Assembly: GCA_965247585.1 (NCBI GenBank)
Contig: CBDFHC010000005.1
Coordinates: forward strand, 124,001 to 188,000
Length of the DNA: 64,000 nt
Reading direction: 5' to 3'
DNA from: CBDFHC01 sp965247585
GTDB lineage: Bacteria > Chloroflexota > Dehalococcoidia > Lucifugimonadales > GCA-2712585
Below are positions 8,006 through 16,558 of the stretch, in pieces. Below the pieces are notes generated by a model that saw only the letters and a list, made by a program, of their open reading frames with translations, did not search any database and was not told the origin of the DNA. The number at the start of each line of letters is the position of its first letter. The stretch's first letter is position 1. A program made the position numbers and the translations under genes.

Positions 8006-9814
8006 TTAGTCCCGCAGTACAACCCTCCAGAGCTGCTCAAAGGAGCTGGCGTGCGGCGCCGTTGGGTGGGTCAGCACCCGGTCCATGTACACTTGCACCA
8101 CTGATACCTCGTCCATCGGTAGCAGCCACCGCTTCTCCAGTATGTAGTCTTCCATTTCCGTCAGGACTCGCTGCGTGACCGCTGCGTCCGTGGTGGAGTT
8201 CATCTCCTCCCACAGCGCCTCTGTCGTCGCGTCGTAGCAACAGTTGTATGTGCCCGTCTCGTGGTAGCCGTAGTTGGCAAGCACTCCCGCGTGCTCCTGC
8301 CTCCCCCACGTCTGCACAGCCAACGGCCTGAAGGCGCGGTTCTTGCCGGTTCCTTCCGTGACGTCCCGGCAGCACTTGCTGTAGAACTCGCTGGACTCTA
8401 TCTCGAAGATCTCCATCTCTATCCCTACGTCCAGCCAGTAGGACGCCGCCGCCTCCAGCCACTCCTTGATACCTGGCGAGTTCACGAACGGGCCATAGTA
8501 AACCTTTGTCTTAAACCCGTTTTCGTAACCCGCGTCCTTCAACAACTGCTTCGCCCGCTCCGGGTCGAACGGCGAAACCGGCCGGTCGATGTAGCCAAAC
8601 GAGTTGCTGAACCAGATCCCAGTCTGCGGCGTGGTGAACCCGTAGTGCGCTAGCTCGCTGATTGCTACCTTGTCCACTGCGATTTCCAGCGCCTCCCGCA
8701 CCCTTATATCGTCGAACGGCTTGACTTCATCCAACGTCGGCTTGTCCGCGCAGTCCAGGATGCACATCACGTTCATGAAGTCTATGTTCATGTTTCCGGT
8801 GCCCCGGATGGTCTGCGTCCAGATGTCTCCCTTATTCGGGTTGATTCCCCGCCCCAGGAACTCCTCAGACCTGTCTATGTCCCGGGCGTTGATGTACGGA
8901 ATGTTCACCACGACGTCGGCCTGCGCGCTCTTGATTAGCGCGAACCGCGACGCCGCGTCCACGTTCAGGATTATCTCCAGCGTCTGGTGCTGCGGCTTGT
9001 GGTACCAGTCCGTGTCTCCCCAGAAGTCCTCCCACCGCTCAAACACTATCCGCTCGCCAACCTTCCACTCCTTCACCGTGTAGGGCCCCCCTCCCGAGGG
9101 GTTCTCGTTGAACCCGGACTCACCCACGTCCTGAATCCACTCCGAGTCTCCGTAATGGTGGATGTGGTACCCCATCCCCGTGTGCCAGGCTATGAAGTCT
9201 GGGAACGGGGAGAACGTCTTTATCTTGACATGTTTGTCGTCAATGATCTCCACGCCTTCAACCGCTTCCTTGAACCGCTGCGTGTCAAACCCTATGAACA
9301 ACGGCTCGAACTCCCCTTGATGCGCCCGGATGTTCCAGTCTATGTCAGACGCCACAATGTCCCGGCCCGTGTGCCACTTGGCGTTCGGATGAATCGTGAA
9401 CTCGAACCCCTCGTCGTCCAGACTCCATTCCGTCGCCAGTTGGCTCACAACCGAATGGTCGTAGTCCCGCTGTAGCAACGCCGGGTTCAGGTAGTCGTTC
9501 AGGAACCCGGCCCCGGCCATGTTCACCGGGTTGATCTCGTCTCGGCCCCAACCGTCAACAACCACCGTTAGCTTGCTTACTGAGGCCGGTACGCCGGCCA
9601 CCCCGGGCATGGCGAACACACCCGCCGCGGGCGCTACGGTAGGCGTGGGCGTCGCCGTGGCTGCTGGCGCGGTCGTTGCGCCTCCCGCCGGCGCCGTTGT
9701 CGCCGTAGGCGTTGCGTCGTCCCCTCCGCAGGCTAAAATGAACCCCATCAGCGCCATCAGGGCCAGAAGAACGGCCGACGCCCTCCAACTTTTCCTTATT
9801 AATGTCTTTTTCAC
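8006..9814 (-). CDS. Extracellular solute-binding protein family 5 (DppA/OppA-like lipoprotein)
   Basis: This protein of 602 residues has a lipoprotein signal: basic KKTLIRKSWR, a hydrophobic core, and lipobox ILAC with Cys29. An Ala/Thr/Pro linker (about 33-65) then leads to the SBP_bac_5 domain. Typical features are WHTGRDIVASDIDWNIRAH near the start of the domain and GYENGFKTKVYYG in the second half. The GTG start at 9814 has GGAGG seven bases upstream. It captures solute outside the membrane for the DppB/DppC channel. Two pairs of adjacent cysteines (CC in YSKCCRD and YNCCYD) are uncommon and may add disulfides. A promoter candidate lies at 9900-9928. Peptide binding is only one possibility in this family. 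Confidence 0.92.
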   Translation of the reverse strand: MKKTLIRKSWRASAVLLALMALMGFILACGGDDATPTATTAPAGGATTAPAATATPTPTVAPAAGVFAMPGVAGVPASVSKLTVVVDGWGRDEINPVNMAGAGFLNDYLNPALLQRDYDHSVVSQLATEWSLDDEGFEFTIHPNAKWHTGRDIVASDIDWNIRAHQGEFEPLFIGFDTQRFKEAVEGVEIIDDKHVKIKTFSPFPDFIAWHTGMGYHIHHYGDSEWIQDVGESGFNENPSGGGPYTVKEWKVGERIVFERWEDFWGDTDWYHKPQHQTLEIILNVDAASRFALIKSAQADVVVNIPYINARDIDRSEEFLGRGINPNKGDIWTQTIRGTGNMNIDFMNVMCILDCADKPTLDEVKPFDDIRVREALEIAVDKVAISELAHYGFTTPQTGIWFSNSFGYIDRPVSPFDPERAKQLLKDAGYENGFKTKVYYGPFVNSPGIKEWLEAAASYWLDVGIEMEIFEIESSEFYSKCCRDVTEGTGKNRAFRPLAVQTWGRQEHAGVLANYGYHETGTYNCCYDATTEALWEEMNSTTDAAVTQRVLTEMEDYILEKRWLLPMDEVSVVQVYMDRVLTHPTAPHASSFEQLWRVVLRD

Positions 9815-9899
9815 AGGCAGACCTCCTCAGATTCGCTGGAATCCATTAAACCTATCCTGAAACAGGCAAAGCTCCGGCCCTTCCGGGCAGGTTCCGGAA

Positions 9900-9928
9900 A
9901 GATTACCCTTCTCGCCAGATGTTGTCAA
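9900..9928 (-). promoter_or_regulatory. Sigma70-type promoter for the importer/amidase block
   Basis: On the minus strand a perfect -35 TTGACA (9928-9923) is followed after 17 bases by TAATCT (9905-9900), which keeps the TAnnnT core of a -10 box. Initiation near 9893 would leave a leader of about 80 bases before the GTG at 9814. Confidence 0.55.
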
Positions 9929-9981
9929 TGCATCACGTTAAGACTTAATATATCTAGGTAACTAAAGGGCGATTGAATTCA

Positions 9982-10010
9982 TTCACTGTATATGTGAAAT
10001 TCATCACATA
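9982..10010. promoter_or_regulatory. CRP/FNR-like operator in the divergent region
   Basis: TATGTGA (9991-9997) and TCACATA (10004-10010) are perfect inverted arms with a six-base spacer, the TGTGA-N6-TCACA layout of CRP-family sites. An overlapping dyad, TTCAC-N7-GTGAA, spans 9982-9998. The centre lies about 107 bases upstream of the proposed importer start and 138 bases before the 10139 gene, so it could control both directions. Confidence 0.5.
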
Positions 10011-10138
10011 GTGTTACGAGTTTCGTCATCACCCTGGCCCAGATGCCCCCTGAGAGACCCTTGGCCCCCCAAAAACAACCCCGTGGCCGGCGCCATAGCC
10101 CAATGCCGGCAAATAACTACCGCTAAGGTGATCGCATT

Positions 10139-10330
10139 ATGAGTTCAGATACCAAGCAGACCGTTATGTCCATCCTCGCCGACGCCGGGATCAACATCTC
10201 GGAAGAAGAGGCGGAGCAAATCGCCCCCATCTACTCCGGCTTCAAGGAGCGCCTGAAGGCCCTCAACGCCGCGGACCTGGGCGACGACGGCCCGGCGCCC
10301 ATCTTCTCACCCGCCCCTCCAACCCAATAG
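10139..10330 (+). CDS. GatC/AtzG-like small amidase subunit
   Basis: This 63-residue acidic protein (SSDTKQTVMSILADAGINIS onward) has two predicted helices, then an extended tail DDGPAPIFSPAPPTQ. Its length, acidic helices and late PIF-type segment parallel the 4071 product. It precedes the 10396 amidase by 65 bases as the other small gene precedes its amidase. In GatC/AtzG families this subunit supports amidase folding. Similarity to those families is by architecture, so a different small helper protein remains possible. Confidence 0.55.
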   Translation: MSSDTKQTVMSILADAGINISEEEAEQIAPIYSGFKERLKALNAADLGDDGPAPIFSPAPPTQ

Positions 10331-10395
10331 GGGGCAAACCGGAGCTCTCCGTTGGCCATCTCTCCCCTGGAACTCTGCGCCGGGAAGGTACTCCA

Positions 10396-11805
10396 ATGAC
10401 CCAAAACCATGACGACCTCCGCAATCTCACCATCCGGGAGGCCGCTACCCTTCTGAAGAAAAAGAATCTCTCCCCCGTAGACCTCACCCAGGCCCACCTG
10501 GACCATATCGACGCCGTGGACGGCCGGCTCCACGCTTTCTTCACCCTGATGGCCGACAACGCCCTGGCGGACGCCCACGCCGCCGAGGCCGAAATCCAGA
10601 AGGGGAACTACCGCGGCCCCCTCCACGGTATCCCCGTGGCGCACAAAGACCAGTATGACGTCGCGGGCGTACGCACCACCGCCCGGGCCCGGGGCGCCGG
10701 CGCCGGCATCCCATCCCGGGACGCCGGCGCCGTTCGGAGGCTCAAAGAGGCCGGCACCGTACTGCTGGGTAAGCTGGCCATGCAAGGCCTACTCATAGGC
10801 GGCCCCGAGTCCTTCTCCCCTGAGCCCGCCCGCAACCCCTGGAACCTGGAACGGATCCCTGGGGGCTCTAGCAGCGGCTCCGGGGCCTCCGTAGCCGCCG
10901 GGCTCTGCATGGGCTCCCTGGGCGAGGACACCGCCGGCTCCATCCGCGGTCCCGCCTCCATGTGCGGCGTCGTTGGCCTTGTTCCCACCTACGGCCGCGT
11001 CACCCGCCAGGGCCTCGCCCCCCTCTCCTGGTCCCTGGACCACTGCGGCCCGTTGACCCGCACGGTGGAGGACACCGCCCTCATCCTCCAGACCATTGCC
11101 GGGCATGACCCCAACGACCCTTTTTCCAGCACCGTCCCGGTGCCCAGCTACACTGACGGTCTGGACCAGGGCATCAAGGGCATGCGGGTCGGCGTGGTTA
11201 ACGAATACTTCTATAACACCGGCACCCCGGGCAGTAACGAAACAATGTCCACCGTCCGCAAGGCTCTTTCCGCCTTGGAAGAGCTGGGCGCCAGCGTCCA
11301 GGACGTTCAACTCCCGGACCTGGACTATGTCTCCATGGCCACCCTGGTCCTCTGGTTCACCGAGGGCTACGCTTATCACCGTAAGTCCCTCCAGCAGCAA
11401 CCCGAAATCTTCGGCGAGCCCCTCCGCCACTACCTCTACGCCGGCGCCCTCTTCTCCGGCGCGGATTACACCCAGGCCCTGCGCGTCCGCCGCCAGGTCA
11501 AGCGGGAGGTGGACCGGCTCCTCACCGAAGTCGACGTCCTTATCTGGCCCACCTTAGACGAACCCCCACCCACCTTCGGGGAATACGATGTCCTGGCCAC
11601 CGTCAAAAGGCCGAGCCCCCGCGCCCCTATCAACTTCATGGGCATTCCAGCCATCTCCATCCCCTGCGGCTTCACCGAAGACGGCCTCCCCATCGGCATG
11701 CAGATCGCTGGCCGCTCCTTCGACGAACCTACCCTCCTCCGCGCCGCCCACACCTACGAGCAAGCCATGGGCTGGCACAAAAAGCGCCCTCCACTCTGGT
11801 CTTAA
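10396..11805 (+). CDS. Amidase signature family hydrolase (GatA/AtzE-like)
   Basis: This 469-residue amidase-signature enzyme has Lys84 in GIPVAHKDQ, Ser158/159 in IPGGSSSGSG, and nucleophile Ser182 in LGEDTAGSIRGP. It is closest in the window to the 938 amidase, sharing LSPVDLTQAHLDHIDAVDG-like and YRGPLHGIPVAHKDQ segments. The start ATG 10396 gives LRNLTIREAATLL as the first helix, aligned with the paralogues. It is the only plus-strand enzyme gene between 0.9 and 11.8 kb, and its coding strand is C-rich at third positions, opposite to plus-strand genes beyond 12 kb. Substrate unknown. Confidence 0.9.
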   Translation: MTQNHDDLRNLTIREAATLLKKKNLSPVDLTQAHLDHIDAVDGRLHAFFTLMADNALADAHAAEAEIQKGNYRGPLHGIPVAHKDQYDVAGVRTTARARGAGAGIPSRDAGAVRRLKEAGTVLLGKLAMQGLLIGGPESFSPEPARNPWNLERIPGGSSSGSGASVAAGLCMGSLGEDTAGSIRGPASMCGVVGLVPTYGRVTRQGLAPLSWSLDHCGPLTRTVEDTALILQTIAGHDPNDPFSSTVPVPSYTDGLDQGIKGMRVGVVNEYFYNTGTPGSNETMSTVRKALSALEELGASVQDVQLPDLDYVSMATLVLWFTEGYAYHRKSLQQQPEIFGEPLRHYLYAGALFSGADYTQALRVRRQVKREVDRLLTEVDVLIWPTLDEPPPTFGEYDVLATVKRPSPRAPINFMGIPAISIPCGFTEDGLPIGMQIAGRSFDEPTLLRAAHTYEQAMGWHKKRPPLWS

Positions 11806-12333
11806 CCCCTATTCCCCTACATCCTGAGGCGCTCTGGCGATGGGCCAATTGCACCCTATCTCCGCATCCAACCCGCACATCCTGAGGCCCTCGAAGGAGA
11901 CCGGGAAATACGACGGCTCACGACCATATCATTCGGAGTCTGCCCGCGAGGACCGAGGAATCTGGGTGCATGTGGCGATAACCGCTTCACCGCGAACCTT
12001 AGTCGAAAGTGTCACGCTAGATTTCCCTGGAGAGTCTAGGATTAGGGCGATTCATTGGGAGTCTGAATGTATAGGGGCGGAAGTAATACGCCAGATAGAC
12101 TTCCCGATTCACGATCCCCCGGCTCATTGTGACCATCACATTCGGTTGATGGCACAGACAGAGAGCCAAAACGTTTTGATGAGCGGGTTGGAGGGGTAGA
12201 GGGGGTTGGGAATCAAGGGTTGGGGGTTCCCACCGTCTCGCGCCGGATGGTTTAAAAAACGAAGTTCTGAGGGACTCCCTCAGGCTCGCGCCAGAGAGGG
12301 CGCACCCTCTCTGGACTCTCCATTTGGCGAAAG
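11806..12333. other. Intergenic region with inverted B and C repeats and one forward A repeat
   Basis: A B repeat in minus orientation lies at about 11866-11900 and a C repeat in minus orientation at about 11932-11975. A forward B fragment (GATGAGCGGGTTGGAGG) lies at about 12178-12196, then a forward A copy at 12206-12325. Between 11980 and 12175 I see no repeat and no convincing gene; an open frame at 11840-12199 crosses the inverted repeats. The switch of orientation marks the proposed right inversion endpoint. Confidence 0.6.
12206..12325 (+). repeat. Dispersed repeat A, type-1 tail
   Basis: AATCAAGGGTTGGGGGTTCC leads to CTGAGGGACTCCCTCAG and the tail GAGAGGGCGCACCCTCTCTG. It is the first complete forward copy to the right of the inverted segment. 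Confidence 0.8.
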
Positions 12334-13461
12334 TTAGTTGAAGCCGTAGAGTTGGGCGGTGGTTTCTCCGGCGATTTTCGCGGCATCAGAGGGTGGAAGG
12401 TCTGAGAGCATGCGGTCCAGGACCTGGCGAGAGCGGGGCCAGGTGGACTCGGCGTGGGGGTAGTCGGAGCCCCACATCAGGCGGTCGACGCCGATGGTGT
12501 CGCGGAAGGAGATGGCCAGTTCGTCGTCCTGGAAGCTGTGGTAGACGTTGCGGCGGAGGAAGTCGCTGGGGAGGGCATCGCCCTTGAATCGGTAATTGAC
12601 GAAGGAGGTCTCGCTGTAGGTCCTGTCGGCGCTGCGGAAGAAGTAGGGCATCCATCCGGCGTCGTGCTCGACATTGACGATCTTGAGGTCCGGATATCTT
12701 TCAAAGACGCCGGTAAGGACCATGTGGGAAAGGGACATGCGGACCCAGTGCTCCATGTTGATGCGGTCCGCGGCGGGCAAGCTGATAAGGGGGGCATCCT
12801 GGGGAGGACGGGAGGAGTCCGGCCTGGAGGTGGAGGCGTGGAAGCTGATGACGGCGCCCATGTCCTGAGCGGCGGCCCAGAAGGGCTCGTAGGCGGGGCT
12901 GTCATAGGTCTGACCGGGTGAGGGGTAGGCGCTGATCATGACGCCGGAGAGGCCCAGTGAGGCGCAGCGGCGCATTTCCGCGATGCCGGCGGGGATGTCA
13001 TCATCCAGGAGGACCATGGGAACGCCTTTCAGTCGGTCCGGGTAAGGGGCGCAGAACTCGGCGAGCCAGTCGTTGTAGGCGGAGATGATGGCTCGGAGGA
13101 GTTCCTGGTCACGGATGCTGCTATATAGCTGGCGGCCGATGGAGGGGTAGATCATGCTGCCGTAGACGCCATCGACGTCGTTATCCTGGACGTGGGCGTG
13201 GGGGTCGTAGCCGCCGGGACGGACTTCAGCGAACTTGCGGTCTCGGACCATCTCCTGGGGGTTTTCGAAGCGCATGCCGGTGTTGGCGCCGAGGCCGCCG
13301 AGGACGCCCATCTGCTGACCACCGCAGTACCAGCGGTCAAAGGTTTCGCCTTCGTCCAGGTGGGGAATGTGGTCGCCGAAGCGAGGATCCATGCGTTTGG
13401 TCCAAAGGTCCGGGGGCTCTACCACGTGTGAGTCAGAGGAGATGATGCGATAGTCAGCCAT
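12334..13461 (-). CDS. Amidohydrolase family 2 (ACMSD-like metal-dependent hydrolase)
   Basis: This 375-residue TIM-barrel amidohydrolase is one of three paralogues (others at 26768 and 40848). The metal site is outlined by Asp10/His12 in ISSDSHVVEPPDLW, a histidine in AVISFHAST, and the late Asp of LMWGSDYPHAESTWPRS. Family members decarboxylate or hydrolyse ring-cleavage or lactone-type metabolites in the cytoplasm. ATG 13461 has TAGGAGG upstream, and a TATACT -10 candidate lies at 13517-13512. It is divergent from the D-aminoacylase-like gene at 13742. The reaction cannot be specified. Confidence 0.85.
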   Translation of the reverse strand: MADYRIISSDSHVVEPPDLWTKRMDPRFGDHIPHLDEGETFDRWYCGGQQMGVLGGLGANTGMRFENPQEMVRDRKFAEVRPGGYDPHAHVQDNDVDGVYGSMIYPSIGRQLYSSIRDQELLRAIISAYNDWLAEFCAPYPDRLKGVPMVLLDDDIPAGIAEMRRCASLGLSGVMISAYPSPGQTYDSPAYEPFWAAAQDMGAVISFHASTSRPDSSRPPQDAPLISLPAADRINMEHWVRMSLSHMVLTGVFERYPDLKIVNVEHDAGWMPYFFRSADRTYSETSFVNYRFKGDALPSDFLRRNVYHSFQDDELAISFRDTIGVDRLMWGSDYPHAESTWPRSRQVLDRMLSDLPPSDAAKIAGETTAQLYGFN

Positions 13462-13741
13462 GGTCTTTCCTCCTAGCGTTCCCTCGAAAATCGCCGCCGG
13501 GTTTGGGATCGAGTATACGGTTTACATGGGAAGTTGGGTAGCCTGGGTAGGAAGCGAAAGAGGGTAGAGGCGCGTGGCCGATATGGAAGATAAAACTGGT
13601 TGACGGCTTCGGGTTACGGTGGTACGTTTGGCGAGGATGAAACAATTATGTCTCGCAATGGGCGAGATACGTCGATACGGGAGTAATCCCGAATATGCGC
13701 GGGCCACGGGATCCAGAATTTAGCAGAAGAGGGGTAAGGGC
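13462..13741. promoter_or_regulatory. Divergent promoter region with two dyads
   Basis: No repeats occur here. A minus-strand -10 candidate TATACT lies at 13517-13512. The dyad TCTCGC-AATGG-GCGAGA spans 13651-13667, and CGGGA-GTAA-TCCCG lies near 13678-13691. These could be operators or leader hairpins for the 13742 gene, which has GAGGGG upstream of its ATG. Confidence 0.35.
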
Positions 13742-15466
13742 ATGGCCGAGTATGACATTCTGATCAAGGACGGGACGATTGTGGACGGGACGCGGACGCC
13801 GCGATACCGGAGCGACATTGCGATAAAGGACGGCAGGGTGGCGAAGATAGGAGGGCTGCGGGGCGCGACGGCGCAGAAGGTGCTGGACGCATCCGGCCTG
13901 ATAGTGGCGCCGGGGTTCATGGACCTGCACACGCATTATGACGCGCAGATATATTGGGACCCCTATTGCACGGTTTCCGGCTGGCACGGGGTGACATCCG
14001 TGGCGATAGGGAACTGCGGGTTCGGGTTTGCGCCGTGCCGGGTGAGCGACCAGGACCGTTCGATGCTGGCGCTGACGCGGAATGAGGCGATACCGTACGA
14101 GTCTATGAAGGCGGGGATGCCGTGGGACTGGGTGACGTTCCCGGAGTTTCTGGACTCGTTGGACCGTACCCCCAAGGGAGTGAATGTCCTCAGCTATGTG
14201 CCGTTAACCCCGGTGTACGCGTGGGTGATGGGTTACGACGAGGCGAAGTCCAGGAGGCCGACGGAGGCGGAGCTGCAGGAGATGAAGCGGCTGGTGCACG
14301 AGGGGATGGACGCGGGGGGTTATGGGTGGTCGGCGCAGGTGCTGGGGCCGCGTTCGATCCAGAGGGATTACGACGGGACGCCGATGATAACTGACCTGAT
14401 GACGGACGAGGAGATACTGGCGTTCGCCGAGGTGCTGAGGGACCGGGACGAAGGGTTCATTGAGCTGGCGTACCGCGGCACAGGTGAAGAGTCACGGATG
14501 CTGGATACGGCGACGATGGACTTCTTTGAGAAAGTAGCGGAAGTTTCGAATCGGCCGGTGCTGTACCAGGCCGTGCTGCCCAGCGCAGGGAATCCGGACC
14601 AGCACCGGCAGCGGATAGAGTGGCTAGCGCGATGCGCCAAGAAGAACCTTCGAGTGATTGGCCAGGCGCAACTGCGGCGGACGGGGTTTGAGTTCACTTT
14701 CGAGGACTGGAACCTCTTCGACGAGAGTCCCACATGGAGAGAGGTGACGTTGGGCTCACTGGAGGAGCGGAAGGTGAAGATGGAGAACCCGGAGTTGCGG
14801 GCGAAGCTGAGGGAGGAGTGGGACGCCGGTATTTTGCCAGAGACGCTTATTGACGGCTCGGTGGCGGCTTTGATGGTTGAAGAAGTGGGGCGGCAAGACT
14901 TTGAGCACTACATAGGCATGAGCGTGGCCCAGATAGCGGAGGAAGAGGGGAAGCACGTGATTGACGCGCTGCTGGATATTGTGGTGGCGGACAACCTTCA
15001 GACGGAGTTTCTGGGGGACTCGGGCCGGCACAATCCAGAGTACGCGGCGGAGATAGCAAATTCGCCGAACATCATAGCCGGAGTGTCAGACGGAGGGGCG
15101 CACGTGAAGTTCACCCCTGGTGGGACGTTCCCCACTGAGGTGCTGATCAACCTGGTGCGGGAGGAGGAGCTGGTGACGCTGGAGGAGGCGCACTACAAGC
15201 TGAGCTTTATGCCGGCGTTTGTGGGCGGGTTCAAGGACCGGGGCTTCCTTCGAGAAGGAGCGCCAGCGGACGTGGTGGTGTACGACCTGGAGAATCTTTC
15301 GATGGGCCCGGTAGAGGTGGCGCACGACCTGCCAGGAGGTGACTGGCGGAGGATCCAGAAGCCGGAGGGGTACCGCTGGATTCTGGTGAACGGGCAGGTG
15401 ACGATGGAGGACGGGTTGGCCACGGGGGTAATGTCCGGGAGGTTGTTGCGTAACGGAAGAGATTAG
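13742..15466 (+). CDS. D-aminoacylase / N-acyl-D-amino-acid deacylase-like amidohydrolase
   Basis: This protein of 574 residues belongs to the amidohydrolase superfamily. The small beta domain (residues 1-57, DILIKDGTIVDGTRTPRYRSD) precedes the metal-binding DLHTHYDAQ (His63, His65) and the subfamily motif GVTSVAIGNCGFGFAPC. The barrel ends near GVSDGGAHVKFTPGGTFPTEVL, and the beta domain closes with GAPADVVVYDLENL. Members deacylate N-acyl-D-amino acids or related cyclic amides in a Zn-dependent way. The length is at the upper end of the family. A strong terminator follows at 15510-15546. The acyl substrate is unknown. Confidence 0.88.
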   Translation: MAEYDILIKDGTIVDGTRTPRYRSDIAIKDGRVAKIGGLRGATAQKVLDASGLIVAPGFMDLHTHYDAQIYWDPYCTVSGWHGVTSVAIGNCGFGFAPCRVSDQDRSMLALTRNEAIPYESMKAGMPWDWVTFPEFLDSLDRTPKGVNVLSYVPLTPVYAWVMGYDEAKSRRPTEAELQEMKRLVHEGMDAGGYGWSAQVLGPRSIQRDYDGTPMITDLMTDEEILAFAEVLRDRDEGFIELAYRGTGEESRMLDTATMDFFEKVAEVSNRPVLYQAVLPSAGNPDQHRQRIEWLARCAKKNLRVIGQAQLRRTGFEFTFEDWNLFDESPTWREVTLGSLEERKVKMENPELRAKLREEWDAGILPETLIDGSVAALMVEEVGRQDFEHYIGMSVAQIAEEEGKHVIDALLDIVVADNLQTEFLGDSGRHNPEYAAEIANSPNIIAGVSDGGAHVKFTPGGTFPTEVLINLVREEELVTLEEAHYKLSFMPAFVGGFKDRGFLREGAPADVVVYDLENLSMGPVEVAHDLPGGDWRRIQKPEGYRWILVNGQVTMEDGLATGVMSGRLLRNGRD

Positions 15467-15509
15467 GGGTCAGACGCAGCGACCAGGAATCAAAGGGTAT
15501 TAGAGTAGA

Positions 15510-15546
15510 GGACGAGCCCGCCGGCCGGCGGGCTCGTCCGGTTTTT
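15510..15546 (+). terminator. Rho-independent terminator after the D-aminoacylase gene
   Basis: A perfect 30-base palindrome, GGACGAGCCCGCCGG (15510-15524) with its complement (15525-15539), is followed by GGTTTTT. It starts 43 bases after the stop codon. Confidence 0.85.
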
Positions 15547-16558
15547 GTGGGGTGTGGCCTGGGCGGCCTGGGTGGTGGTGGCGGTGATCTGCAGTGATGT
15601 TCCTAGGGTGTTTAGCTATGGAGATGGGTGTGTCTGCCGCAGAGGGTTGAGAATCACAGGTTGGTGGTTCCCACCGTCCCACCCGGTAAGGTTGTTAATG
15701 TTTTTTCTGAGGGACCCTCTCAGACTCCCGGCAGAGGGGGTGAATCCCCCTCTGCACTCCCCCTTGATAGGCGTCATTCAAGGGCTGGAGGTCTATCTCC
15801 GAGGGGATCAGCTTTGGAGATGGGTATGGCCTCCGCGATGGGCTCTATATCACAGGTTGGTGGTTCCCACCGTCCCGCCCCGGAAGGTTGTTAATGTTTT
15901 TTCTGAGGGACACCCTCAGACTCCCGGCAGAGAGGGTAATTCCCCCTCTGCTCTCCCCCTTGATAGGCGTAACTCAAGGGCTGGAGGTCTATCTCCGAGG
16001 GGATCAGCTATGGAGATGGGTATGGCCTCCGCGAAGGCCTCTATATCACAGGTTGGTGGTTCCCACCGTCCCGCCCCGGAAGGTTGTTAATGTTTTTTCT
16101 GAGGGACACCCTCAGACTCCCGGCATAAGGGGTGAATCCCCCCTCTGCACTCCCCCTTGATAGGCGTCATTCAAGGGCTGGAGGTCTATCTCCGAGGGGA
16201 TCAGCTATGGAGATGGGTATGGCCTCCGCGAAGGGCTCTATATCACAGGTTGGTGGTTCCCTCCGTCCCGCCCCGGAAGGTTGTTAATGTTTTTTCTGAG
16301 GGACACCCTCAGACTCCCGGCAGAAAGTTTGCGAACAAATTGACCTGGCACAGCGGTAGTGAGCGCAGGGGTTGGATGTGCTTTCCCCTCCTTACCAGAT
16401 TCCTCACCAGATTCCTCGATCCTCACGCACGGACTCGGAATGACATGACTTGTGCGGACGGTCAACATGCCATAAGGCGGCACTGGAAATACTGACGAAG
16501 TCAAAAATTCACAACCTCAGAGGGGGTGAATCCCTCTCTGGGCGCTCACTTGGGGGGT
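15547..16558. other. Intergenic repeat array: four tandem A units, then a C repeat
   Basis: No gene is supported. Four A units occupy about 15640-16335, with hairpins starting at 15706, 15902, 16098 and 16295. The last unit lacks its usual tail and runs into a C-type element at about 16325-16475, ending with ACTCGGAATGACATGACT. Open frames here repeat the peptide RLVVPTVPPRK and are readings of the repeat. Confidence 0.75.
15640..16335 (+). repeat. Tandem array of repeat A, 4 units, period 196-197 bp
   Basis: Each unit runs from GAGATGGGTATGGCCTCCGC through CACAGGTTGGTGGTTCCC, CCCCGGAAGGTTGTTAATG, CTGAGGGACACCCTCAG and CTCCCGGCAGAGGG to a second hairpin (GAGGG, GTGAATT, CCCCTC type) and GGCTGGAGGTCTATCTCCG. 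The units are close to identical, which indicates recent amplification or homogenisation. Confidence 0.85.

Noticed and set aside
11840..12199. 119-codon frame possibly encoding a small protein
   Set aside because: Its first half is an inverted B and C repeat. The unique part has no ribosome site, motif or codon bias, so it was left as intergenic.
15640..16335. Possible CRISPR array
   Set aside because: The units are about 196 bp and nearly identical along their whole length. There are no short repeats with variable spacers and no cas genes.
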